From Paracoccaceae bacterium (GTDB lineage Bacteria; Pseudomonadota; Alphaproteobacteria; Rhodobacterales; Rhodobacteraceae): a stretch of DNA of 39,804 nt. Location: the NCBI GenBank assembly GCA_013214715.1, contig JABSSB010000124.1, positions 1-39,804 on the forward strand, given 5' to 3'. Each line of letters begins with the position of its first letter. The first letter of the stretch is position 1. Positions 22,880-30,479 of the stretch are shown here, piece by piece. Below the pieces are notes generated by a model. That model had not been told where the DNA came from and made no database searches. It saw nothing but the letters and a program-made list of their open reading frames with translations. Made by a program: the position numbers and the translations under genes.

Positions 22880-24175
22880 GGCATAGACCACAGGCATGAT
22901 CGCGCGGCGCGCGCCGCCAAGTTCAAAGCGCGGTGGAGGGGTTTGCATGGCCTGTGGCACCGGGTTTTTGCCCTGCGCAAGTTGCGACAGAAGAAAGCCG
23001 GAATAGCTGCCCATCGCCACCCCGTTCCCGTGATAGGCAAAGCCCGCAAACATGCCGGGCTGGTCCGGTATGGGCCCGGCAAAGGGCAAACGATGGCGTG
23101 TCAGGCACACAAGACCTGACCAGCAATGTGTCGCCTCCACCCCGCGCCAGGCCGGGAACATCTTGTCGAAATGCGTGCGCAACTTGGCCCGCGCGGCGGT
23201 TTCGCTGCTCGCCGTGCCCTTAAGACCACCGCGCATCCCGAACAGCATTCGCCGATCCGGCATCAAGCGGAAATAATGCAGCAAATGGCGCGTGTCGTAG
23301 CACATCTGATGCGATGACCAGCCCTGCGCGTCGATTTCGGTCTGGGTCAGGGGCCGGGTCACCAGCACGCTGGATTGTGTGGGCATGTAGCGCCCGGCCA
23401 TCCAATTCGGCAGATCCTCAGAGGAATAGCCATTTGTGGCAATCAAGACCTTGTCGCAGGTCACGCGGCCCTGAGCGGTTGTCAGAACCCACCCGCCATC
23501 GGCGCGTTTAATCGTTTGCACGGCGCTCTCTGCATACAGTCCCGCGCCTGCGGCCTGTGCCGCCCCAGCGAGGCCAAAGAGATATTTCTGCGGGTTCAGC
23601 GCAAAGCCTTTTGGGGTCGTTAGCGCCCCATAAAAATCGGCCCGCAGCCCAGCCCCTGCGAGATCCTGACGGCGCAAAAGGATGGGGGTTGGACCGCCTT
23701 CGCGCACCATCTCGGCGGCCTGCGCTTCAAGATAGCGCATGTCTGACGGGCGATGTGCCAGAAGCGTTTCGCCGTCTGAATGGCGGTCGACCTCCAAGCC
23801 CAGCCGGGCGATCAGGCCGTCGACCAGATCGACTGCGGCCACTTCGGCATTGAGGTATTCTTCCGCAACCGCGAGCCCATAGTCCCGCATCAGACCTTTT
23901 TCACTGCGGCGCGACCCACCGATGCAGCAAAACCCGCCATTTCGCCCCGACGCACCCCAGCCGGGGGTCTTGGCTTCCAATACGGCCACATCGACACCCG
24001 CTTCCGCCAGATGCAGCGCGGCGGACAGTCCGGTGAACCCGCCTCCGATGATCGCCACATCCACCTTGGCTTCGCCGTCGTGACGCGGCCAGACGGGGGC
24101 TGTGGTCGTTTCATCCCAATAGCAGGCCGTGCGGGGGCCATCGGAATAGCTGTAATCGGGCAGGATACGCTTCAT
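22856..24175 (-). CDS. puuB: FAD-dependent oxidoreductase, gamma-glutamylputrescine oxidase-like
   Basis: Flavoenzyme of the D-amino-acid-oxidase/glycine-oxidase superfamily, 439 residues, most like PuuB, which oxidises gamma-glutamylputrescine to the aldehyde. The FAD-binding 'IIGGGFTGLSAALHLAEAG' (G44, G46, G49) and the flavin-loop 'GWGASGRNGGF' lie near the N-terminus, and the C-terminal 'GMFAGFAYHGNGVAMGSYSG' closes the FAD site. The ATG overlaps the potI stop (ATGA), so it is translated with the putrescine importer, which supports a polyamine substrate. The ligase puuA, needed for the glutamylated route, is absent here; the enzyme might use another polyamine or amine. The 3' end overlaps the convergent kinase by 24 bases. 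Confidence 0.8.
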   Translation of the reverse strand: MKRILPDYSYSDGPRTACYWDETTTAPVWPRHDGEAKVDVAIIGGGFTGLSAALHLAEAGVDVAVLEAKTPGWGASGRNGGFCCIGGSRRSEKGLMRDYGLAVAEEYLNAEVAAVDLVDGLIARLGLEVDRHSDGETLLAHRPSDMRYLEAQAAEMVREGGPTPILLRRQDLAGAGLRADFYGALTTPKGFALNPQKYLFGLAGAAQAAGAGLYAESAVQTIKRADGGWVLTTAQGRVTCDKVLIATNGYSSEDLPNWMAGRYMPTQSSVLVTRPLTQTEIDAQGWSSHQMCYDTRHLLHYFRLMPDRRMLFGMRGGLKGTASSETAARAKLRTHFDKMFPAWRGVEATHCWSGLVCLTRHRLPFAGPIPDQPGMFAGFAYHGNGVAMGSYSGFLLSQLAQGKNPVPQAMQTPPPRFELGGARRAIMPVVYASLMLADI

Positions 24176-24990
24176 TCGGTGCGTGCGGCCTCTTGTTCAT
24201 CGCGTTTGGCGCGGATCAGCTGTTGTTTCGACACCAGTGAGGCGGTGATCACACCAACAGCCACAATGCCGATCATGATGGTCGATAGCGCGTTGATCTC
24301 AGGGCTGACACCCAGACGCACGGCTGAATATATCTTGATCGGCAAGGTCGTCGAGGAGGGGCCAGAGGTGAAGGACGCGATCACCAGATCGTCGAGCGAC
24401 AGGGTAAAGGCCAAGAGCCACCCCGAAATTACCGCAGGCGCGATGATCGGCAGCGTCACAAGGCGGAAGGTTTCAAAGGGCGTGGCGCCAAGGTCCAGCG
24501 CAGCCTCTTCCAGCGAGCGGTCGAAGGTCACCAATCGTGACGACACCACCACCGAGACATAGCACATGGCAAATGTCGTATGGGCCAGCACGATGGTCAG
24601 CACGCCCCGGTCCAGTCCGATTCCAATGAAGAGCAGCAGCAAAGACAGGCCCGTGATCACCTCGGGCATGACCAGCGGGGCATAGATCATGCCGGAAAAC
24701 AGCGTGCGTCCAAGGAAACGTCCGCCGCGCACCAGCACATAAGCCGCCATCGTGCCCAGCACGGCCGCAATGGTCGACGAGATCACCGCCACTTTCAGCG
24801 TGACAAGCGCGGCGTCTAGAAAGGCTTCGTTCTGGAATAGCTCGCCATACCATTTGGTCGAAAAACCCGACCAGACCGTGACCAGCCGCCCGCCGTTGAA
24901 AGAATAGATCACAAGGATCAGCATGGGGATGTAAAGGAAGGCGAAACCCAGCGTCAGCGAGACGATATTAAACGGGGACAGACGGTTCAT
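24172..24990 (-). CDS. potI: putrescine ABC transporter permease PotI
   Basis: Inner-membrane permease of the putrescine importer, 272 residues, about six helices. The transmembrane start 'NIVSLTLGFAFLYIPMLILV' and the ABC EAA loop ('LEEAALDLGATPFETFRLVT' then 'LPIIAPAVISG') match PotI/PotC. The frame is open upstream to 25209, but ATG 24990, which overlaps the potH stop as ATGA, is the real start. A further ATGA links it to the PuuB-like gene. It pairs with PotH in the membrane and with PotG on the cytoplasmic side. Confidence 0.92.
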   Translation of the reverse strand: MNRLSPFNIVSLTLGFAFLYIPMLILVIYSFNGGRLVTVWSGFSTKWYGELFQNEAFLDAALVTLKVAVISSTIAAVLGTMAAYVLVRGGRFLGRTLFSGMIYAPLVMPEVITGLSLLLLFIGIGLDRGVLTIVLAHTTFAMCYVSVVVSSRLVTFDRSLEEAALDLGATPFETFRLVTLPIIAPAVISGWLLAFTLSLDDLVIASFTSGPSSTTLPIKIYSAVRLGVSPEINALSTIMIGIVAVGVITASLVSKQQLIRAKRDEQEAARTE

Positions 24991-25871
24991 CGATCGGCCT
25001 CCGCCTGTTTTTGCTGGTTGCGCTGGAACAGCACGATAGGGATGATCAGGATCAAGAGCAGCACCACCGCCACGGCTGAGGCGACAGGCCAGTCGCGATT
25101 TGAGAAGAACTCCTCCCACAACACCTTGCCGATCATCAGCGTGTCCGACCCGCCCAGAAGCGAGGGGATCACAAATTCGCCGATGGTGGGGATGAACACA
25201 AGGAAGCACCCGGCGATGATGCCCGGCCGTGACAAGGGCAGCGTGACCAGCCAGAAGGCGCTGGCGCGTGAACAGCCCAGATCTTCGGCGGCCTCGATCA
25301 GGGAGCCATCAAGACGGTCGAGCGTGGCGTAGATCGGCAGGATCATGAAGGGCAGATAAGTGTAGACGATGCCGATATAGACGGCTGTGTCCGTGTTCAG
25401 GATTTGCAGCGGCGACGAGATCACCCCGACCCAAAGCAGGAACTGGTTCAAAAAGCCTTCGGTCGACAGGATGCCCATCCACGAATAGACGCGGATCAGG
25501 AACGAGGTCCAGAAGGGAAGAATCACCAGCATCATCAGCGTCGGACGCCAGTGTTCAGGCGCGCGGGCCATCGCATAAGCCACCGGATAGCCAACCAGTA
25601 GGGTCAGGATCGTCGCGATCAGAGCGATTTGCAGCGAGGACAGATAGGCTTTCCAATAAAGGTCATCTTCGGTCAGAAAGATGAAATTCTCGAAATCCAG
25701 CTCTCGAATGAAATCGATAATGCTGTCGCCCCAGGAAAATACCGGCAGATAAGGCGGCCGCGCGATGGCGGCATCCGACAGCGAGATTTTAAAAACGATC
25801 AGGAACGGCACCAGAAACAGCGCCAATAGCCAGACGTAAGGAACGGCGATCAGAAACCAGCGGCGCAGCAT
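24987..25871 (-). CDS. potH: putrescine ABC transporter permease PotH
   Basis: Second permease of the putrescine importer, 294 residues. A first helix near residues 6-28 is followed by a periplasmic loop of about 65 residues, then the core with 'LVGYPVAYAMARAPEHWRPT', 'LVILPFWTSFLIRVYSWMGI' and an EAA loop 'LIEAAEDLGCSRASAFWLVT'. It resembles PotH/PotB without extra domains, unlike PotB at 34521-36065. The start ATG 25871 overlaps the potG stop (TGATG); upstream open frame to 25931 belongs to potG. Confidence 0.92.
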   Translation of the reverse strand: MLRRWFLIAVPYVWLLALFLVPFLIVFKISLSDAAIARPPYLPVFSWGDSIIDFIRELDFENFIFLTEDDLYWKAYLSSLQIALIATILTLLVGYPVAYAMARAPEHWRPTLMMLVILPFWTSFLIRVYSWMGILSTEGFLNQFLLWVGVISSPLQILNTDTAVYIGIVYTYLPFMILPIYATLDRLDGSLIEAAEDLGCSRASAFWLVTLPLSRPGIIAGCFLVFIPTIGEFVIPSLLGGSDTLMIGKVLWEEFFSNRDWPVASAVAVVLLLILIIPIVLFQRNQQKQAEADR

Positions 25872-27007
25872 CAGTCGGCCAGCACGACGCCTGCAGTGGC
25901 CGTCCAGGACAGCCAGACAGGGTCTTCCCATGCAAAGGCGCGGCGCGAAATGCGCCGCTGGTTGGCGACCTGCGCCTTGATCAGGCTGCCGGAATTCAGC
26001 CGGACGTGATAGGTCGACATATTGCCAAGATAGCCGATGTCCTCGACCTTGCCCTGCACGGCGTTGGCGGCATCTTCCGGTCGGTCGGCGGAAATGGCGA
26101 TCTTCTCCGGACGGATCGCCATGTAACAGCTTTGGCCGTCACTGAGCGCGGTAGACGTCGTGCCGATCAGGGCGTCTTCGGCCTCGGACCAGTGCAGGGC
26201 ATAACGATCCCCGTCCAAGGGGCTTGCCTTGGCTTCAATGATGTTCACGTCGCCCACGAAATCCGCGACATAGCGGGAGTTCGGGTTTTCATAAAGCCGG
26301 TCGGGCGTGTCGACCTGCACCAGCTTGCCTTCATCCATCACCGCGATGCGCGAGGCGACGGTCATCGCCTCTTCCTGATCATGGGTGACGATGACAAAGG
26401 TCGTGCCGGTTTTCTCCTGAATATCCATCAGTTCGAACTGCGTCGCTTCGCGCAGTTTCTTGTCCAGTGCGCCCAGCGGTTCATCAAGAAGCAGCAGTTT
26501 TGGCGCCTTGGCCAGCGACCGGGCCAGCGCCACACGCTGGCGTTGCCCACCAGAGATCTGATGCGGTTTGCGGCGCGCGAATTTTTCCAGACGGGTGAGC
26601 TTCAGCATCTCATCCACGCGGGCGGAAATCTGGTCTTTGGGCAGCTTGTCGCGGCGCAGGCCAAAGGCGATGTTCTCCCAGACCGACAGATGCGGAAACA
26701 GCGCATAACTTTGGAACATCATGTTCACGGGGCGCTGGTTGGGCGGCAGATGCCCGATGTTGTCGCCGGACACGATGATGTCGCCGGATGTCGGCTCTTC
26801 AAACCCGGCCAGCATCCGCATCATCGTGGTCTTGCCACAGCCGGACGGGCCAAGCAGAGCAAAGAATTCTTTTTCGTAGATATCAAGGTTCAGATTGCTG
26901 ATGGCGGTAAAGTCGCCGAACTTTTTGGTCACATTGCGAAACCGGATCATGGGCTCAGCGGATTGATCGGTCCAGGGGGCAAAGACGGGGGCGTTCACGG
27001 GCGACAC
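25871..27007 (-). CDS. potG: putrescine ABC transporter ATP-binding protein PotG
   Basis: ATPase subunit, 378 residues. It has Walker A 'GPSGCGKTT', Q-loop 'MMFQSYALFPHL', signature 'ISGGQRQRVALARSLAK', Walker B 'LLLLDEPLGALD' and the H-loop 'VIVTHDQEEAM'. A C-terminal TOBE-like region of about 120 residues follows, usual in spermidine/putrescine ATPases. The start is uncertain: GTG 27007 gives the coordinates here, but the only AAGG lies directly against it, and GTG 26998 would fit that ribosome site better. It is the second gene after potF, beyond a strong hairpin in the 69-base gap. Confidence 0.92.
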   Translation of the reverse strand: MSPVNAPVFAPWTDQSAEPMIRFRNVTKKFGDFTAISNLNLDIYEKEFFALLGPSGCGKTTMMRMLAGFEEPTSGDIIVSGDNIGHLPPNQRPVNMMFQSYALFPHLSVWENIAFGLRRDKLPKDQISARVDEMLKLTRLEKFARRKPHQISGGQRQRVALARSLAKAPKLLLLDEPLGALDKKLREATQFELMDIQEKTGTTFVIVTHDQEEAMTVASRIAVMDEGKLVQVDTPDRLYENPNSRYVADFVGDVNIIEAKASPLDGDRYALHWSEAEDALIGTTSTALSDGQSCYMAIRPEKIAISADRPEDAANAVQGKVEDIGYLGNMSTYHVRLNSGSLIKAQVANQRRISRRAFAWEDPVWLSWTATAGVVLAD

Positions 27008-27031
27008 ACCTTATGGGCAGCAGGTCAGAAA

Positions 27032-27058
27032 AGAGGCCGGGCAATCTGCCCGGCCTCT
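27032..27058 (-). terminator. potF-potG intercistronic hairpin (attenuator-like)
   Basis: Perfect 12-bp stem (AGAGGCCGGGCA / TGCCCGGCCTCT) with a 3-base loop. On the minus-strand transcript it is followed by TTTCTGA, a short U-rich tail. It lies 18 bases after the potF stop and likely causes partial termination or protects potF mRNA. Confidence 0.7.
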
Positions 27059-27076
27059 GTGTTTATGGCAATCGGA

Positions 27077-28162
27077 TCAGGTGCCCGATTTGATCTTGGT
27101 CCACAGTCGGGTCACCTGACGCTGCACGCGGGCGTCGTAAGGTGTTGTGGTGTAGAGATTCTTCAGCGTCTCTTCATCCGGGTAGATGGCCGGATCGCTG
27201 ATCACGTCCTCTTCCAGGAGAGGTTTCGAGGCCGCGTTGCCATTGGCGTAATAAACGTAGTTGGACGCGTCCGCCATGTTCTGTGCATCCATGATGAAGT
27301 TCAGGAAGACATGCGCGCCTTCGGGGTTGGGTGCATCGACCGGGATGGCCATCTGGTCAAACCACATCAGGGCACCTTCGGACGGGGCGTTATAGGCAAT
27401 CTCGACGCCGTTATCCGCTTCCCATGCGCGGTCGCGGGCCTGCAGGATGTCTCCGGACCAACCGAAGGCCACGCAGATATCGCCATTGGCCAGCGCGTTG
27501 ATGTATTCGGAGCTGTTGAACTTCGCCACATGCTCGCGCACGCCACCCAGCACGGCTTCGGTTTTTGCGATGGTGTCACTATCATGGCTGTTGGGGTCTT
27601 CACCCAGATAGGCCAGCGCGGCAGGGATCATTTCCGACGGCGCGTCCAGGAAGTAGACGCCACATTCGGCCAGCTTGGCCATGTTGTCGGGGTTGAAAAT
27701 CAGGTCGAGCGAGCCGATCGGAGCGTCTTCGCCCAGAATTTCCTGCACCTTGGGCACGTTCACACCGATGCCGGTGGTGCCCCACATATAGTTGATCGAA
27801 TAGGCGTTGTCCGGGTCATACTGCGCCGTGCGGTCCTGGATCACATCCCACAGGTTGCCCGAATTCGGCAGTTGTGCCATGTCCAGCTGCTGGAAAGCGC
27901 CTGCTTGGATCTGACGCTGCAGGAACGTGCCCGACGGCACCACGACATCATAGCCTGAACCGCCTGCGAGCATCTTGGTTTCCAGCACTTCGTTGCTGTC
28001 AAACACGTCATAGATAAGCTCGATCCCGGTTTCCTGTTCGAACTTTTCCAGAAGGGCTTCGTCGATGTAGTCCGACCAGTTGTAAACGCGCACCTCGTCA
28101 GCCAAGGCCACCGAGCCCAGCAGCGCCGCGGTAACCGTTGCAGCGGTGAGTGTTCTTGTCAT
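27077..28162 (-). CDS. potF: periplasmic putrescine-binding protein PotF
   Basis: Substrate-binding protein of the putrescine importer, 361 residues. A Sec signal peptide (1-21, ending ALA) precedes 'DEVRVYNWSDYIDEALLEKF'. The block 'YDVFDSNEVLETKMLAGGSG' and 'YDVVVPSGTFLQRQIQAGAF' is nearly diagnostic of PotF-type proteins. It is the first gene of the minus-strand operon, separated from potG by a strong hairpin that would favour higher PotF levels. A TTTGATCA element is centred 48 bases before its ATG in the shared regulatory gap with gntR. Confidence 0.95.
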   Translation of the reverse strand: MTRTLTAATVTAALLGSVALADEVRVYNWSDYIDEALLEKFEQETGIELIYDVFDSNEVLETKMLAGGSGYDVVVPSGTFLQRQIQAGAFQQLDMAQLPNSGNLWDVIQDRTAQYDPDNAYSINYMWGTTGIGVNVPKVQEILGEDAPIGSLDLIFNPDNMAKLAECGVYFLDAPSEMIPAALAYLGEDPNSHDSDTIAKTEAVLGGVREHVAKFNSSEYINALANGDICVAFGWSGDILQARDRAWEADNGVEIAYNAPSEGALMWFDQMAIPVDAPNPEGAHVFLNFIMDAQNMADASNYVYYANGNAASKPLLEEDVISDPAIYPDEETLKNLYTTTPYDARVQRQVTRLWTKIKSGT

Positions 28163-28205
28163 TGTCGTCTCCCTGTGTTCCCTGCGAGGCCGTCGCTTTG
28201 GGTAA

Positions 28206-28213
28206 TTTGATCA
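28206..28213. promoter_or_regulatory. TTTGATCA operator 1 (potF/gntR gap)
   Basis: TTTGATCA inside the near-palindrome AATTTGATCAATTT (28204-28217), centred 48 bases upstream of potF and directly upstream of the gntR -35. Same octamer as at 28305 and 29016. Likely bound by the adjacent GntR protein. Confidence 0.55.
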
Positions 28214-28217
28214 ATTT

Positions 28218-28246
28218 TTGCGCAAAGCAAAAACCGGCGCTATGTT
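28218..28246 (+). promoter_or_regulatory. predicted sigma-70 promoter of gntR
   Basis: TTGCGC at 28218-28223 and TATGTT at 28241-28246, spaced exactly 17 bases, upstream of the gntR start at 28300. By eye only. Confidence 0.45.
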
Positions 28247-28299
28247 TCCACGCAAGTCTCGGTTACGCAAGCGGACCGATTGAGAAAAAAGGACGGGTG

Positions 28300-28989
28300 G
28301 TGAATTTGATCAAAAAAGAGGCGAGCGAGGGTCCGAAACTACCGACCCATGAGGTGGTATATCGCGCGTTGAGGGATTTGATCTTGTTCGGAGAATTGGC
28401 TCCGGGACAGGCTGTGACGATCAAGGGTTTGACCGAACAGCTGGAAGCCGGGATGACCCCCGTGCGTGAGGCGATCCGCCGTCTGACGGCTGAAGAGGCT
28501 CTCAATTTCATGGGGAATCGCCGCGTTTCGGTGCCCGATCTGTCTGTCGATGACATATCCGAACTGCTGTTGTTGCGTTTGGCGGTCGAACCGGAACTGA
28601 CGCGTCGCGCTTGCCGACTCATCACGTTGCCCCAGATTTCAGCGCTGGAAGCCACTGATGCCGCCTTGGATGACGCCATCGACGCTGGCGATGTCGGAGG
28701 GTATCTCAGACGGAATCACGCGTTCCATACACAGATATACGATCTGGCTGGCGCACCGATACTGGCCGGCACCACGCAAAGGCTGTGGCTGCGATTCGGC
28801 CCGGCACTGCGCGTGGTGTGCGGCCGGTTCGGGACGCAGAGCCTGCCGGATTTTCACAAGGATATCCTGCGTGCCCTTCGGAACGGTCAGCCCGACATGG
28901 CCGCAGAGGCGATGGCGCAGGATGTGCGGCAGGGGATGGTGCAAATCCAGTCAAACCTTGATCGCGACGCTACGGAACAGGTGACCTGA
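28300..28989 (+). CDS. GntR family (FCD-type) transcriptional regulator
   Basis: DNA-binding regulator of the FadR subfamily, 229 residues. A winged helix-turn-helix spans about 12-75 ('HEVVYRALRDLILFGELAPG' and 'LEAGMTPVREAIRRLTAEEA'). An all-helical FCD ligand domain with 'RRNHAFHTQIYDLAGAPILA' and 'LPDFHKDILRALRNGQPDMA' follows. Histidines in both blocks are likely metal ligands. GTG 28300 has AAGGA 6 bases upstream; earlier in-frame codons to 28150 overlap the promoter. It is divergent from potF and 72 bases before spuC. Three TTTGATCA elements, one covering its own first codons, suggest it controls itself, potF and spuC. Its ligand would then be putrescine or a catabolite, by inference. 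Confidence 0.88.
   Translation: MNLIKKEASEGPKLPTHEVVYRALRDLILFGELAPGQAVTIKGLTEQLEAGMTPVREAIRRLTAEEALNFMGNRRVSVPDLSVDDISELLLLRLAVEPELTRRACRLITLPQISALEATDAALDDAIDAGDVGGYLRRNHAFHTQIYDLAGAPILAGTTQRLWLRFGPALRVVCGRFGTQSLPDFHKDILRALRNGQPDMAAEAMAQDVRQGMVQIQSNLDRDATEQVT
28305..28312. promoter_or_regulatory. TTTGATCA operator 2 (gntR start)
   Basis: Second copy (TTTGATCAAA, 28305-28314), lying in codons 2-5 of gntR. Protein bound here would block early elongation, fitting autorepression. Confidence 0.45.
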
Positions 28990-29000
28990 GCCGCCGCAAA

Positions 29001-29029
29001 TTGACCCTGGGAAAATTTGATCATATTCT
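29001..29029 (+). promoter_or_regulatory. predicted sigma-70 promoter of spuC with embedded operator
   Basis: TTGACC at 29001-29006 and TATTCT at 29024-29029 with a 17-base spacer. The third TTTGATCA (29016-29023) fills the end of the spacer and abuts the -10, a classic repressor position. The expected start of transcription lies near 29036, ahead of the GGAGG ribosome site at 29051. Confidence 0.6.
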
Positions 29030-29061
29030 ATGCTGAAACCAGTTTCTTGCGGAGGCTACTT

Positions 29062-30459
29062 ATGGTCCAGATCAGCAATCACCTGCCCACAGCCGAGTTG
29101 CAGCGGCTTGACGCGGCGCATCACCTTCATCCGTTCACCTCGCATTCCGAGCTGACGGAAAAGGGAGCGCGGGTGATCACGCGGGCGAAAGGGGTTTTTC
29201 TGACCGACAGCGAGGGAGAAGAGATCCTCGATGGGATGGCCGGGCTGTGGTGCGTCAATATCGGCTATGGTCGGGATGAACTGGCCGAGGCCGGCGCGCG
29301 CCAGATGCGCGAACTGCCGTATTACAACACGTTCTTCCAATCGACGCATGTGCCCGCCATCGCCCTCGCAAATAAGTTGGCCGAGCTGATGCCGGAGCAT
29401 CTGAATCACGTGTTCTTTGCTGGGTCGGGCTCCGAGGCGAATGACACCAATATCCGGCTTGTTCGGACCTATTGGGATCTGAAGGGCAAACCTTCGAAGA
29501 AAGTGATCATCAGCCGCAAGAATGCGTATCACGGATCCTCGGTGGGCTCGGGCAGCTTGGGGGGCATGGCTTACATGCACTCTCAAGGTGGGCTCCCGAT
29601 CCCGGACATTCATCACATCAACCAGCCGAACTGGTGGGCCGAAGGCGGGGACATGACACCCGAAGAATTCGGTCTGGCCCGCGCGCAAGAGTTGGAAGCC
29701 GCCATTCTTGAGATGGGCGAAGACCGCGTCGCGGCCTTTATCGCCGAACCGGTGATGGGTGCAGGCGGCGTGATCGTTGCGCCTTCGACCTACTGGCCAG
29801 AAATTCAGCGCATCTGCGACAAGTATGAAATCCTGTTGATCGCAGATGAGGTGATTTGCGGATTTGGCCGGACTGGCAACTGGTTTGGGTCGCAGACGTT
29901 GAATATCCGTCCTGATATCATGACCATCGCCAAGGGGCTCAGCTCGGGCTATGCGCCGATTGGCGCTTCGGTGGTGAGCGATGAGGTCGCGGAGGTGATC
30001 GGCCAAACCGAGTTCAACCACGGCTATACCTATTCCGGTCATCCGGTCGCCTGTGCCGTCGCGTTGGAAAACCTGCGCATTCTTGAAGAAGAAGGCATCG
30101 TGGACCACGTGCGTACCGTGGCAGCGCCCTATCTGAAGCAAGCCTGGGAGTCTCTGACCGATCACCCGCTGGTTGGAGAGGCGACGATCGTGGGCATGAT
30201 GGCCTCCATCGCGTTGACGCCGGACAAGGCCAGCCGCGCAAAATTTGCAGCTGATCCGGGCACGGTCGGGCTGATGTGCCGGGAACGTTGCTTTGCGAAT
30301 AATCTGGTGATGCGCCATGTCGGCGACCGCATGGTGATCTCGCCGCCGCTGATCATCACGCCGGAGGAAATCGACATGTTGCTGATGCGGGCACGCAAGT
30401 CTCTGGACGAGACCTATGCGCGACTGCAGGAACAGGACATGCTGCGCCCTGCAAGCTGA
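29062..30459 (+). CDS. spuC: putrescine-pyruvate aminotransferase (class III, SpuC-like)
   Basis: PLP enzyme of the class III omega-aminotransferases, 465 residues. Likely it converts putrescine to 4-aminobutanal with pyruvate as acceptor, the first step of the aminotransferase route to GABA and succinate. The PLP lysine is K291 in 'IMTIAKGLSSGYAPIGA', preceded by 'LLIADEVICGFGRTGNWFGS'. 'FFAGSGSEANDTNIRLVRTY' and 'SRKNAYHGSSVGSGSLGG' match the SpuC group well. ATG 29062 has GGAGG 6 bases upstream; an upstream open frame from 29017 covers the operator and is not used. It follows gntR by 72 bases with its own promoter. Other omega-amine substrates are possible. Confidence 0.87.
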   Translation: MVQISNHLPTAELQRLDAAHHLHPFTSHSELTEKGARVITRAKGVFLTDSEGEEILDGMAGLWCVNIGYGRDELAEAGARQMRELPYYNTFFQSTHVPAIALANKLAELMPEHLNHVFFAGSGSEANDTNIRLVRTYWDLKGKPSKKVIISRKNAYHGSSVGSGSLGGMAYMHSQGGLPIPDIHHINQPNWWAEGGDMTPEEFGLARAQELEAAILEMGEDRVAAFIAEPVMGAGGVIVAPSTYWPEIQRICDKYEILLIADEVICGFGRTGNWFGSQTLNIRPDIMTIAKGLSSGYAPIGASVVSDEVAEVIGQTEFNHGYTYSGHPVACAVALENLRILEEEGIVDHVRTVAAPYLKQAWESLTDHPLVGEATIVGMMASIALTPDKASRAKFAADPGTVGLMCRERCFANNLVMRHVGDRMVISPPLIITPEEIDMLLMRARKSLDETYARLQEQDMLRPAS

Positions 30460-30464
30460 AGCCT

Positions 30465-30479
30465 CTCAGCTTAGCTGAG
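30465..30479. terminator. possible bidirectional hairpin between spuC and the M20-like gene
   Basis: CTCAGC-TTA-GCTGAG, perfect 6-bp stem in the 11-base gap between convergent genes, reaching into the last codons of the M20-like gene, whose stop codon is the loop. No U tract on either side. Confidence 0.35.

Noticed and set aside
26006..27958. 650-codon open frame on the plus strand opposite potG and potF
   Set aside because: It spans two well-supported genes on the other strand, shows no family motif and is explained by GC-rich codon use of the real genes.
29056..30318. 420-codon open frame opposite spuC
   Set aside because: Antisense shadow of a strongly conserved aminotransferase; no ribosome site or motif.
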